Of a stretch of DNA of 64,000 nt, positions 11,206 to 21,951 are shown one piece after another. Below the pieces are notes generated by a model that made no database searches, had not been told where the DNA came from, and saw only the letters and a list, made by a program, of their open reading frames with translations. Source of the DNA: Notamacropus eugenii (Eukaryota; Chordata; Mammalia; Diprotodontia; Macropodidae). Both the position numbers and the translations under genes were made by a program. Position 1 is the first letter of the stretch; each line of letters begins with the position of its first letter. The stretch covers positions 242,423,461-242,487,460 of the forward strand of contig NC_092874.1 in the NCBI RefSeq assembly GCF_028372415.1. Reading direction: 5' to 3'.

Positions 11206-11904
11206 CAGCCCTAAGCAATCATTAGTTGCTGTGAGAAACACATACATAATTGCAATTGGATATTAAGAATAAAGTTTTGTTATTTTAATAAATAAGTTAT
11301 TTCTTTTCCACAAATCCCATACCTAATTGTTTTCATTTCTAATTTGTCATCAAATATCACTAGGATGCACAATCATTTTCCATTTGACAATGGCTATATT
11401 TCAGACTAGAGATTGATTCTTTTTTATCTACATCATGATGATGTCTAAAAGAAATATTTATTGAATATTGTCTCATGGTTTTGAGAAGATAGAAGCCCTG
11501 CTTTTAAGTGTGTCTGAATGGACAAAAGAAACAAGATAAGAAACAGCAGGGAAGGGTAGGAGAATAACTGGGACTGGTGGGGAACGGGAGGAGATGATTT
11601 TAGTTGCCTTAATTCTGTCACATAAGATATAATTTAATCTCATTCAAAATATGTAAACTGAGCTCTGATTTTAAACTAAAAGGAGGGCCAATAACACAGA
11701 GAGAACATTCTGTGAAACCTTAGTTTCTGGTCAGTTGATTTGCTTTCTAAATATGAGAAACAAAATGTGCTCTATGATAAAAGGAAGAAAAAAGATAAAT
11801 CCAACTAGTTGGCATCTTTCTCAATTTTAAGCCTACCTTTCCTTTGCTCATGGATTTCCCAGGAGTCTTCAATGAAGGTAACTCTTCAGTTAACTAATTC
11901 ATCA

Positions 11905-11906
<2 letters not shown>
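11206..11906. other. No recognised feature
   Basis: AT-rich, apparently unique sequence. A hAT-like scrap near 11390-11450 cannot be supported. Confidence 0.4.
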
Positions 11907-11956
<50 letters not shown>

Positions 11957-11976
11957 CCGCGCACACGCGCGCACGC
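11907..11976. repeat. (TG)n followed by a CG-alternating tract
   Basis: TG repeat (11907-11951) passing into GCGCGCCCGCGCACACGCGC. Long alternating purine-pyrimidine with CG steps is the classic Z-DNA-prone sequence. This is the only CpG-dense spot nearby. Confidence 0.95.
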
Positions 11977-12451
11977 AAGTGGCAGTTAAAGGGAAGCAGC
12001 AGGAAGAAATACGAAGAGTTCACTAGATCCAAAGTCACAACTAGGATAGGCAACCAGAGAGTTTTACCTCAGGGTGCCAATACCTAGAGGGTTAAGAATC
12101 ACTTCCTTCCTGCAGCAGTGCTGACTTTCTGGCCCCACAGCTCTCAGTCTTATGCCATGTGGAAATACTATGAAGTGTTGCACTCATTTCCCAGAGCCCA
12201 CCTTTACCCCCTCACTCTCCCTCCCCCTCCCTCCATCACCTTTGCATCTTCCCAGGAGTGGTAGATAGTTGACTATGGTGTAGAGGCCAAGGCCAAACTC
12301 CTTTGGAAAGAAAGTCTTAGTGAGACTGCACCAAGCTGAGATAGAGTGTCTTCAATGCCACCAACTTCATATTTTTATTTGCCCTAGGTGCCAGAATTCC
12401 TAAGAATAGCTCTATAAGATTAATTTATGAGTATTTCAACATCGTCTAGAA
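11977..12451. other. No recognised feature
   Basis: Apparently unique, moderately C-rich between 12190 and 12250. No gene or repeat supported. Confidence 0.4.
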
Positions 12452-12530
12452 CAGGACTTCTTAAACTTTTTTCACTTGTGACCCTTTCAGTGTTTCTTAA
12501 ATTGTAGGTCATGACCCACAATCTAGAACA
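12452..12530 (+). mobile_element. hAT (Charlie/SPIN-like) MITE remnant
   Basis: CAGGACTTCTTAAACTTTTT and CACTTGTGACCC match the 5' end of a hAT group, and TTCTTAAATTGTAGGTCATGACCC is its inverted 3' end. The interior is almost entirely deleted, leaving the two ends back to back. The flanks TCTAGAA and TCTAGAAC may be the TSD. Confidence 0.55.
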
Positions 12531-12874
12531 ACAAAGAGGTACAATATAGCACCTGGTATTTCCAATAGTGAGGAAAACAGGACAGGCTATATAGGAGCTG
12601 ATGACAATAACCAGTCTTTTAAAGAGGAATTCCCTCTAGATATTGGTAGCAGATTTCTGCCATTGAGAAACATACTAAGTCTTCCTTACTATGTCTCCAT
12701 TTTAACATTGTCAAATTAAGGATCAGGTTATTTCTGCCAGATGTTGGAAGGTTCAGCAGGAATACGTGCTATGGGGAGCCTTTGCTGCCAATACCAATGC
12801 CCTTTCCATTCACCCTGTAGCTGGATGCATCTATATGTTTTGTCTCAAGTCAAGTCAGCAATTAAGCTCTCCCA

Positions 12875-12960
12875 ATTAGAATAGGAACTTTTTGAGAAAG
12901 AAACTGTCTCATTTTTTCTACTTAGTGCTTAGTAAATGTTTTTTTTTTTATTCATTCATT
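12875..12960 (+). mobile_element. L2 3' end fragment
   Basis: AGAATAGGAACTTTTTGAGAAAG, ACTGTCTCATTTTTTC and CTTAGTGCTTAGTAAATG follow the L2 3' UTR order, ending at a T run and a TTCATTCATTG end. Confidence 0.55.
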
Positions 12961-12989
12961 GCACTTGTTTATTCATGCCATCATTTTGG

Positions 12990-13105
12990 AACAGTCATAG
13001 AATAGACTCTCTTGTCATCCAGGGAGCCTCATTTTCCTCATCTATAAAATGAGGAGGTTGAACTTCATCTTTAAGAAACCACTCAGCTCTGCTACTCCAT
13101 GATTT
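12990..13105 (+). mobile_element. MIR-type SINE fragment
   Basis: CCTCATTTTCCTCATCTATAAA, then ATGAGGAGGTTGAAC and a GCTCTGCTACTCCATG end. This is the 3' half of a MIR. Confidence 0.6.
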
Positions 13106-13784
13106 TAAGAAAACATTATCAGGAAGACCTACAAAATAAAAGAGATGAATTTCCTTTATCTGAGGTCATTTGTTATTCACAGAATGTGGAAATAGCATGA
13201 AATGCACCTCAGAGACAGATAATTGGGTGAAAAATGGAAATAGGTCATTTTATTGGATTTTTCTGAAGTTGGTGAAATTCACACTCAAGAAGAAAACCTC
13301 TAGAGGCTCCCATTCCATAAGAAACCTTAAAAGAAACCAGAACTTTCAACACTAGGACTTTCAACAAATTCACCTGAGCAATGTTATATTAGGTAAACTT
13401 GAGGGAAGAGTGGGGAGGATCTGAAATTGACCGTGAAACATTGCCTGTCACTGTCCCTCCAAAAGCTCATTTAGGAAACAAAATTCTTGAAATATGTTAA
13501 GACAAGGATTGCCAAAACGAACAAGGAAAGTGACTTTTTAAAGTCTTACTACTGAGTAGGATTAGAAAGGATTGAGTTACTAGGAAACAACCATTTAAGT
13601 AAAAAGATAATGTTCCACATCTTTCAGAGCTATGGTCAGTGATTGATTCAAGTAACTCTAGAGTTGTCACTGAATGTGTATATTCATTCCAAATTAAAAC
13701 ATGGAAGACTCATGAAAAACAAATTCATTGAGTAAATGAAGCTTTTTTTATTGTTAAAAGTATTATTACCAGGGGAGCATCATT
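13106..13784. other. No recognised feature
   Basis: AT-rich; the short frame at 13170-13355 has no domain. Confidence 0.4.
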
Positions 13785-14060
13785 TGAGCCAGGCCTGACT
13801 CAGGCTAGTCCAATGGTCCAGGCTCAGGATTGGAATGGAATAAGACACACCTGTGAAGCATATAACCTGTAACAAATAAAGTTTATTCAACATTACTCTT
13901 GATAGGATACTATATCAATAGAGTCTTGGCTCATTGGAGCATGTCTCCCTTCTCCTCTGCATTTGCAATAATAGCGTGCCTGGTCACAAGGGTATGTTGA
14001 CTTATATGGCAATGGGAAGTCCTTTAAGCTTGAGGAGCTCCAAAAACTTATTATACCTTA
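13785..14060 (-). mobile_element. Possible LTR fragment
   Basis: Read on the minus strand, AATAAACTTTATTTGTTACAG looks like the polyadenylation-signal zone of an LTR, with a C/G-richer U5-like stretch after it. No paired LTR, primer site or gag/pol homology was recognised, so this is weak. Confidence 0.25.
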
Positions 14061-15361
14061 GGAGACAGGAAGCTGTGCCCACAGGTTGAACTTCAGTCCC
14101 ATAGACCAATTGAATTTCAATGATGACTTTATTGCTTTTTTAAAGAAAAAACTAATCTATGTAGCAGCAACCTTCCAGTATTCTTATTGCTACTATATGT
14201 TGCTCCTACTATATGCCACTCTGTGGGAACAAGTTTTTACAGGTCTTTTAAAGGATATTCTCTTATGTAAATGGCCTTATGGCCACAAATCACTAGTTCT
14301 GGACAGCCCCGACCTTGGGGATTTGGATTGTATATCATATGGAAGCATATAATAAATGATATGGATTATATATAATAAAATTTATGAAGGTAATATTCAA
14401 GGAAGAGACACCAAGAAAAGACTGAATGATTCCCTGAGGGAACCAAGACCCTCCTCCATTCCTGGATCTTAAGAATCTGGTTCATGATGGGAGGGTTGAA
14501 GGAGGGTGGTCGCGTGGAGGGTTAGTTCACAGCAGATTTTCCAATAACACTTGTAACTATGAATAAGAGCAGTGCTAACAGTCATAGTGTGGATGATGAC
14601 ACTCTCAGGACAGTCATCATTCTTCATCATGGGTAAAGGTCATCTGTAGCAAGATTGTTTACTAAGACATCATAATCCTTTTCCATGTAACCTAAGGCAG
14701 CTTTCTCTGCAGCTCGGTTTTGAGTTGCCAAGATTAGCTCTCTCTTGAATCCGTAGCTAGCTCTCTGCTTCCTTCATATGCTACTTGAAGCTGCTTACAA
14801 TCTTGAATGACTGTCTCTCTGCATTCATATATCTGGAAAATAGATCTATGTTCTTTCAACTATGCCTTCAGATTTCCCAAACTGAGTCTCTAATTGCTGA
14901 ACAGAGTGACTCCTGGGCAAGTAGCTCTTCTGCTAGACACCATGACCAATAAGGGTGAGAAGAAAACCTTTTGTCCTCCTCATGCAAGAATCTTCCTCAG
15001 ATAGTTCCTGACCTGAACTCATCCAAGTTGACTATCTCTCTCTAATGCTTAGTTATTTTGGCTCAACCAATCTTATTATTCCTTCTGATTCATTTTTTAA
15101 AAAAATTTTCACATTTGCTGAAGGGATCATTGGGTGTTATGATTCTTGTTAACACATGAACTCCTGCTTATTTTGGTTATCTACTCTTTTCTTTCTGTGA
15201 CTACAGCACCTATGAAAATGTAGAAGGATAAATCCCAACCTTACAGGTACAAGGAGAAAATTCTCTTCACAGAAGCAGTATGAAGCTATTGAATTTGAGG
15301 AAAACCAGTGTTGAAAGTTATGTTGACTTAGTATCCCATTGTTCCTAACCTTGACTATTAA
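14061..15361. other. Unrecognised, possibly retroelement-derived
   Basis: Lies between two LTR-like segments of opposite orientation. Conceptual translation of the minus strand at 14500-15000 gives helical, Glu/Lys/Arg-rich pieces broken by stops, reminiscent of a coiled-coil Gag-like protein, but I recognise no diagnostic motif. The 88-residue frame at 14086-14352 has no domain. Confidence 0.25.
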
Positions 15362-15705
15362 TCAGTGTTAGGGTAGGTTCAGACAGGAAATGGGACACCA
15401 AGGCTGCAATATTTTGTATTATCTGCTCTTTGTTACATATCCCTACCTGCAAATTATCATGTTCTTGATACTTTGGGGAGGAACTGAGATGCAAGGAACC
15501 AACCCCTTTTCTGGACTGCCTTAAAGTTACCTATAAAAGCTGTCCTCACCTTGAGGCTATTGATGATCTTCATTGATCAGCCTGTCAACATGTTGGTACC
15601 TTGACATGCTTATAATAAACTCCTTTTAGTGTTCTTTGTCTTGAGTTTTGCCTCATTAATCAGAGTGAAAAGCCCAAGTGAAGAATTTTCCTTTCAACAC
15701 CAGGA
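15362..15705 (+). mobile_element. LTR-like segment (possible solo LTR)
   Basis: Contains a TATA-type box in CCTATAAAAGCTGTCC (about 15531), then a polyadenylation signal in TATAATAAACTCC about 70-80 bases on, followed by a T/G-rich U5-like stretch ending near CTTTCAACA. That spacing matches a retroviral LTR. Termini and TSD could not be fixed. Old, noncoding. Confidence 0.45.
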
Positions 15706-15889
15706 TAACTCCTGGTCTTTCATGGACTAAATCAGTCAGTGATTTAAAGGTTCTTTGGATACTTACCATTTTCTGTGTAGAAGATATACATAGAAGATGT
15801 GTACATGTTGGGCTCAGAGGAGAACGAGTGAAGCATTTAACAGCAGTGAACTATTTAGCAGAGAGAAAAGATAGAAAATTATGGGGAAA

Positions 15890-16120
15890 ATGTGATAGGG
15901 ATAGGGACTGTGATTTCCTTAGTCAAGGAAACTCTTGGGCTGAGGAAACTCATTCTAAGAAGTTTGACATCTTCTTTCCAACTCATAGTCTAAGAGTTTC
16001 TTGGTTCCCTGGGAAGTTCAATGACTTGCCCAGAGTTTCAGAGCCAATGTTTGTTAGAAACTTGAACATTGATGCCAGCTTTTTTATACACTTTGGCATG
16101 CTGTCTCTCAAAGGAGCTCC
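15890..16120 (-). mobile_element. Marsupial SINE fragment
   Basis: AGGGACTGTGATTTCCTTAG, GCTGAGGAAACTCATTCT and TTCAATGACTTGCCCAGAG occur in the order I associate with a reverse-oriented marsupial SINE. The 157-residue frame at 15678-16151 runs through this element and the LTR-like segment and is therefore not called as a gene. Confidence 0.45.
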
Positions 16121-16884
16121 TGAGGTGACTTATTCCTCTTTCTGTCCATGACTATTCGCAGAGTTGACTCTGAGTATCTCAAGTTGGTATTTCATTTGAA
16201 AGAACCCCCTCTATCTGAGAAAAAAAAAACATTAGAAGGTACCCCATTCCCAAAATGTTGAAATCAAAGGTCCTACATGGAGCAATTCAGGAGGTCCTCA
16301 TTAGAGTGTAATATTAACAAAAAAAAATCACAGAAAATGGACTGAAAATCACAGGAACTCAGTAGGTATGGGTCATCTGGGCAGTTAGCTTGCATTGAGG
16401 ATTGTTATTGGTTGGTTCTTTATGACAAGCAAGAGCTGTGTCACATAGACAATATCCAGACCAACTTGAAATTGATCTGCTAATACAGGCTGTTCACTTC
16501 AGGAGGGGAAATATATCAGGCCTATGAAAAAAACTACAAAAGTAGCAGCTATAACTGGATACTGATCAGATTAGGATTCTAATAAAAATTAATAAGAAAC
16601 TTTTTTCTATACATAGGTCCATAGGCTTAAAAAAGAACCTAGAAGACAATGCAAACCAGTCCTCCATTCTGATAATTTTCCATATTGATTCTTTAGCTTT
16701 AAAACTATATCTTTATCTATATGTGTGCTTTTATTTATGTATGTATGTATATGTATGTGTGTGTATCTGTGTTTTGGGAAGACAGGCACACAAGCAGTAT
16801 GCTATGAATTGATACAACCATTTTAGAAATAGTTTGAACCTACACCCAAACTGTCCTTTAACTATGCATGCCCTTTAATCTGCT
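16121..16884. other. No recognised feature; short TATG repeat
   Basis: Apparently unique apart from a degenerate (TATG)n run at about 16735-16768. Confidence 0.45.
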
Positions 16885-17115
16885 GATATCACCTCTATGC
16901 ACATGCATCAAAGAGGTCAAAGACATGAGGAATAAATCCACATATTACAAAGTATTTATTGGAGCACTTTTTGTTTTAACGAAGATCTGGAAGCAAAACA
17001 GGTGTCCATCTACTAGGAATGGTTGAGCAAATTGTGGAATTTAAATGTAATGGACAGTATATTATTGCATCTAAGAAGTGACAAAATGACTGATTCAGAG
17101 AAACATGGTGTGTAG
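16885..17115 (+). mobile_element. L1 ORF2 C-terminal remnant
   Basis: Plus-strand translation gives KVFIGALFVLTKIWK and then a CPST-like block, matching the conserved L1 ORF2 C-terminal pattern (YPKE, FIAALF, AK-W, CPS). Stops and indels follow. Strongly 5' truncated and decayed. Confidence 0.65.
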
Positions 17116-17698
17116 GAGTTGGTCATTGAAATCCCAAGACCTAATCACAGAAAAGACACAGATAATGAGACGATGAGCAAACTGTAACAGTGTGGTTGTT
17201 GATGATCCCTTTATAAGGTGTAAACAAGTCTCTCGAGTCAAGTGGAAAGGGAAAAACTGGATAGGATGAACAATGATAGACTGTGTCCATTGCTTGACCT
17301 TTAAAACTCAGACTAGGCAAAGCTAGATGAAGAACTTAGTTCCTGACTAGAGGTTCACAAGTACGGACTGCAACAGGGGAGGAAAGAAGAAACTGATTGG
17401 AACTTGGAGAACAAACACACGGGCAGAGGCAGCTGCTACAAGGAAAGGAGGCATGGTTCCATATTGGAATTCATGCACAAGGAGTGGCCAGATTGATACT
17501 ATATCCCTGAAATCACCGCCACCCACTTTATTTGGAATAGACCCCAAAGTGGCAATTATTTATCTCTTTTCTCTTTTTGACACCTCTCATGAAAGTTTGA
17601 AATCTTTCCCTATCCTTATGGTGGTTCTACTTATTTTTGCATAGATGTTTATTTTTACTTCAATGTTAATCACGGGACTTTGCTAGTATGGGTTTACT

Positions 17699-17703
<5 letters not shown>
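17116..17703. other. No recognised feature
   Basis: May include decayed L1 3' UTR at its left side. Short frames around 17347-17644 have no domain. Confidence 0.4.
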
Positions 17704-17746
<43 letters not shown>

Positions 17747-17752
17747 TGTATC
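17704..17752. repeat. (TG)n microsatellite
   Basis: TG alternation with two TATG interruptions at the 3' side. Confidence 0.97.
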
Positions 17753-18103
17753 TGAGGGAGGAGCATCCAAAGAGACAGAGAGACAAAGAGAAATAGGTAC
17801 AGAAATAGAAAGGAAAAGAGACAGAGACAGACAAACCTAAGACTGAAGTGCTTTGCCAAAGCTTTGTCTGTAGATGGGTATTTGGAGTTACAAAAAAAAA
17901 AAATATCTTAAATGATCTTAAAAAAGAATCTTGGTGATCCTTTAATGCAACTTCCCAAAGAAAAGGAGTATTTGATACTTAGAAATCTATCTAGGAAAAC
18001 AGTCAATATTAGGATAGGGAAGAGGCAAAAAATAGTAGTTGAACAACCCAGGTCTCCTGGTCACCACAGCTACACACCAAGGCCATGCTGGAAAGACTTA
18101 TAA
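17753..18103. other. No recognised feature
   Basis: A purine-rich patch at 17755-17840 (AGACAGAGAGAC-like) and a 12-A run at 17892-17903. Nothing else recognised. Confidence 0.4.
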
Positions 18104-18425
18104 GATCTGATGCAAAGTGAAATTATCAGAAATAGGAGGATAAAATAATACACTAATAAAAATAACGTAAAGGAAGATAACTTTGAAAGACTTTAGAACT
18201 TTGATCAGTGATCACTTCAGAACAGTAACCAACCATGACTTCAAAAGACTAAAGATGAAGATTGCTTTACAACTCTTGAAGTGAGGTGAAGTGATAGAGA
18301 TAGAATGAAACATACATTTTCCATCATGGCCAATGTTTTGTTTTGGTTCACTTGAACATACTTATTTGTTATGAGGAATGGCTTCCATGGGGAGGGCAAG
18401 GGAAAGTTAGAGGATAGTGATAGTG
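18104..18425 (+). mobile_element. Old L1 3' UTR fragment
   Basis: GATGCAAAGTGAAATTATCAG at its start parallels the marsupial L1 tail phrase TGATGNNNAGTGAA(G)TGAGCAG, and the following bases fit an eroded L1 3' UTR. It directly precedes a younger L1 fragment. Confidence 0.45.
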
Positions 18426-18439
18426 TTAAAAAAGAAAGA

Positions 18440-19112
18440 AGAAACCCAACAATACTGTTTTTAGGGTTGTATCCCAAAGAGATCATAAAAATGGGAAAAG
18501 GACCCACATGCACAAAACTATTTATAACAGCTCTTTTTTTGGTGGCCAAGAACTGAAAATCAAGGGAATGCCCATCAATTAGCAAATGGCTGAGCAAACT
18601 GTGGTATATGAATGTAAAGGAACACTATTGTGCTATAAGAAATGATTTACAGGAAGACTTCAGAAAAACCTGAATAGACTTATATGAACTGATGATGAGT
18701 GAAGTGATCAGAATCAGCAGAACATTATACATAGTAACAGCCACAGTGTGTGAGGACTGTTTTTGACAGACCTAGTCCTTCACAGCAATGCAAGGACCTA
18801 AAACATTTTCAGAGGACACATGATACAAAATACCATCCACATCCAGAGAAAGAACTATGAATTTGGAATGCAGAATAAAGCAGACTATTTTCTTTTTTGT
18901 TATGTTCGGTTTTGTTTAGTTTTACTCATACCTTCTCCCACTTGTTTTAGTTCTTTTTCACAACATGACTGATGTGAAAATGTGTTTAATAAGAATGTAT
19001 GTGTAGAGCCCATATAAGATTGCAAGCCATCTTGGAGAGGGAGGGAGAAGGAGAAGAAAATTTAAAACTTATGAAGTGATTGTTGAAAATTAAAACAAAT
19101 AAATAAATAAAT
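18440..19112 (+). mobile_element. 5'-truncated L1 (ORF2 end plus 3' UTR)
   Basis: Translation gives LGLYPKEIIKMGKGP, then FITALFLVAKN, then SRECPSIN. This is the conserved C-terminus of L1 ORF2 protein (human counterpart pattern LGIYPKE..FIAALF..AK..CPS). The 3' UTR continues through CAGCAATGCAAGGACC and CAACATGACTGATGTGAA and ends in an AAATAAATAAATAAAT tail. It is the same subfamily as 29415-30065. No complete protein domain remains. Confidence 0.85.
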
Positions 19113-19249
19113 TTGGAGGGAAAAGAAAAAAAGAGCATAATACACAGAACAGAACAAAAGGAAGTTACTAATGTGTTGAACAAATGAATGAAAGAATATT
19201 AAGATTTTACTATACATTAATCTCTACACAGATGTTTTTAGATCTATTT

Positions 19250-19627
19250 ATCCAGCTAGCCTCTCTCCTGACCTTCAGTCTCATATATCCAATTATCTAT
19301 TGTGTATCTTGAACTAGATATCCCACAGATACCTCGTAGTCAAAATGCCCAAAACTGAACTCATTATAGTTATGAATCTTTAATGTTTAGCATTTCTTTT
19401 GTTGTATTAAATGAATAATCATCCCACAGTAGATCTATGATGAATAATCAGTACTGTTGCTTTTTCCTTCCACATTGAGTACATTTTCAATTCCTTTGAG
19501 AGAGTCCCTAAACATGAGCCAAGCCTAAGCTTTAAATAATTAAGAGCCTTCCCCTCTGAGGTTGCATCCCACTTACTCTAAATATAGCTTATATATACCT
19601 AATTATTTTTGTTGTAGTGGCTATTGT
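19250..19627 (+). mobile_element. L2 LINE fragment, left part
   Basis: CAAAATGCCCAAAACTGAACTC is the L2 3'-region phrase; TAAATATAGCTTATATATACC matches the segment just upstream of the L2 end. It resumes at 19826 after a SINE insertion. Confidence 0.65.
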
Positions 19628-19825
19628 TCATCCTTCCTTCTTAAGAGGACCAATGACATTGGGAGGGTGATATCTTGACTTGTGAATAAATTAGATTTAA
19701 GTGAGGCAAGGCTGTGAAAAATTGTCAGCCTCCCTCTCTCCTCCAGAGTCGTTTTGGAGTCCAGGGGCAAAACATAGGTCATGATGACTGGCAATGGCCC
19801 CTGATGCAGTGGGAAACCCTTGCTT
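19628..19825 (+). mobile_element. SINE inserted in L2
   Basis: Block structure TTCTTAAGAGGACCAATGAC, then GTGAGGCAAGGCTGTG, then CAGCCTCCCTCTCTCCTCCA, then GATGACTGGCAATGGCCCC is a repeat I recognise from marsupial DNA as a SINE, though I cannot give its exact name. The L2 on each side joins when it is removed. Confidence 0.6.
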
Positions 19826-19962
19826 TTTAGAGCTAAATTGTATATTCTCCCCTTTTAGAATGTAAGGTCCTGGAAGGCAGGGACTGTGTTTGTTTTCCCT
19901 TGTAACACATAGATCAGTGCCTGGTCCATCATAAGTACTTGTCGGTTGATTGATGACAGCTT
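19826..19962 (+). mobile_element. L2 LINE 3' end
   Basis: TTTTAGAATGTAAGGTCCTGG, AAGGCAGGGACTGTGTTTG and CAGTGCCTGG, ending in GGTTGATTGATGA, which is the L2 3' terminus. Confidence 0.75.
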
Positions 19963-20111
19963 TCCCCTGGAGCTTAAGGGTAAGAGTCTAAATATTCAGA
20001 GATAATGAGAGTTCCCTCAAGACTGAACCTGGTCCCTGTGTGACTACAGGGCTTGGGTGCCCTCAGTGGGAGAGGCATTTTCCCCTCCCTGCACCCCTTA
20101 CTGAACCAACT

Positions 20112-20210
20112 CTGGTCTAATAATGAAGTGTTTAGCCCAGTGTCTGGCACATAGCAAGTACTATATAAATGCTAGTTATCATCATCGTCTTCGATTGTTA
20201 TTATACTTAA
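20112..20210 (+). mobile_element. MIR/L2 3' tail fragment
   Basis: CAGTGTCTGGCACATAGCAAG and ACTATATAAATGCTAGTTATC form the MIR/L2-type tail. Confidence 0.55.
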
Positions 20211-20334
20211 ATATTCTAGTTACTCCCTCTATATGCGTGTATAACATGTCCAACCCTTCTACCCTCACTCTCCTGAGAGAAAAAGTTAAAAAAATGAATT
20301 AATCTTGTATCTGACCAAGAATCCCGGTTTCAAC

Positions 20335-20690
20335 ATTCCTGATAAGTGGTTAATCAGTCTCCCCTTGATGATCTGTAATGTGAAGGAATCTACTGCCTTG
20401 TAATCAATTCCACTTTTGTGTAAGTCTGATTGTTAGAAAGTTGTAGTCTTCATTTGACATGATCTCAAGTTCTTTCATCCTTTTGGTCAGTCTCCAGCTT
20501 ATCAATGTCCTTCTTAAAACATGGAGCCCAAAATTGAATACAATACTGAAAATGAGGTATGATTAAGTGGCTGAGGACAGGAGCCCTATCGCCTCTCTCT
20601 TTCTGGGCACAACGTTTTTAATATGGCTTAAGGTTGCATTAATGATTTTGGCTTCCAAACGTTCTGGCAGATTTGGGAGTGATCAGTCTG
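20335..20690 (+). mobile_element. CR1/L3 LINE 3' remnant
   Basis: CAGTCTCCAGCTTATCAATG, TCCTTCTTAAAACATGGAGC and the GGCTTAAGGTTGCATTAATG block are in CR1/L3 order. No ORF remains. Confidence 0.65.
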
Positions 20691-20930
20691 GCTGGAGCAA
20701 GGAGAATTGAACGGTAATTAAATGACTTGGGGTTATATGAAAAATCTTTAATATGCTCATGTGTACCTGGAGAGGTGAGTTATGTGCCGACCATAGGGGT
20801 GTGGAGATCCCTAATGTGGGAATAGGAACCTCAAGTCCTGGCTATGGTAGATAATGTCTGAGGAAAGAGATGCACAAAAAAGAGATTCCTGGTAAAGAAG
20901 CTCTGAGAATTTTTGGGGGGAGAAAATTTG

Positions 20931-20940
20931 TCAGATTCTT
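20931..20940. repeat. Target-site duplication of HAL1 copy 1 (left)
   Basis: TCAGATTCTT here is repeated exactly at 23729-23738, fixing the element at 20941-23728. Confidence 0.9.
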
Positions 20941-21017
20941 TTTTTTTTATTTTATTTTTATTAATGTATTTAACTTTTAACATTCATTTTCACAAAATTC
21001 TGGGTTCCAAATTTTCT

Positions 21018-21046
21018 CCCCATTTGTCCCCTCCCCCCACCCCAAA
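21018..21046 (-). other. G-quadruplex motif in HAL1 copy 1 3' UTR
   Basis: The plus strand has four C runs of 4 to 6 with short spacers, so the transcribed strand equivalent carries four G runs. It sits near the 3' end of the element, as in placental L1 3' UTRs. Copy 2 has the same motif at 50118-50143. Confidence 0.75.
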
Positions 21047-21951
21047 ACACCGAGCGTTCTAATTGCCCCTATCACTGATCTGCCCTCTCTTCTAACATCC
21101 CTCCCTTCCCTTGTCCCCATCTTCTCTTTTGTCCTGTAGGGCCAGATAACTTTCTATACCCCTTTACCTGTATTTCTTATTTCCTAGTAGCAAGAACAGT
21201 ACTTGACAGTTGTTCCTAATACTTTGAGTTCCAACTTCCCTTCATCGCTCCCTCCCCACCCATTCCCTTTGGAAGGCAAGCAATTCAATATAGGCCATAT
21301 CTGTGTAGTTTTGCAAATGACTTCCATAATAGTCGTGTTCTGTAAGACTAACTATATTTTCCTCCATCCTATCCTGCCCCCCATTGCTTCTATTCTCTCT
21401 TTTGATCCTGTCCCTCCTCAAGAGTGTTGACTTCAAATTGTTCCTCCTCCCATTGCCCTCCCTTCCATCGTCCCCCCCACCCTGCGTAACCCCTTCTCCC
21501 CTACTTTCCTGTATTGTAAGATGGGTTTTCATACCAAAATGAGTGTACATTTTATTCCTTCCTTTAGTGAAAGTGATGAGAGAAAACTTCATGTTTTTCT
21601 CTCACCTGCCTTCTTTTTCCCTCCACTAAAAATTCTTTTGCTTGCCTCTTTTATGAGAGATAATTTGCCCCATTCCATTTCTCCCTTTCTCCTCCCAATA
21701 TATTTCTCTCTCACCCCTTAATTTCATTTTTTTAAGATATGATCCCATCCCATTCAATTCACTCTGTGCTCTCTGTCTCTGTGTGTGTGTGTGTGCGTGC
21801 ATGTGTGTGTGTGTGTAAGCCCACCAACGACCCAGATACTGAAAAGTTTCAAGACTTACAAATATTGTCTTTCCATGTAGCAATGTAAACAGTTCAACTT
21901 TAGTAAGTCCCTTATGACTTCTCTTTGCTGTTTACCTTTTCATGCTTCTCT

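Noticed and set aside
15678-16151. 157-residue frame, the longest of ordinary composition outside the LINEs and low-complexity tracts
   Set aside because: It starts in an LTR-like segment and continues through a reverse SINE fragment. No domain, so it is most likely chance.
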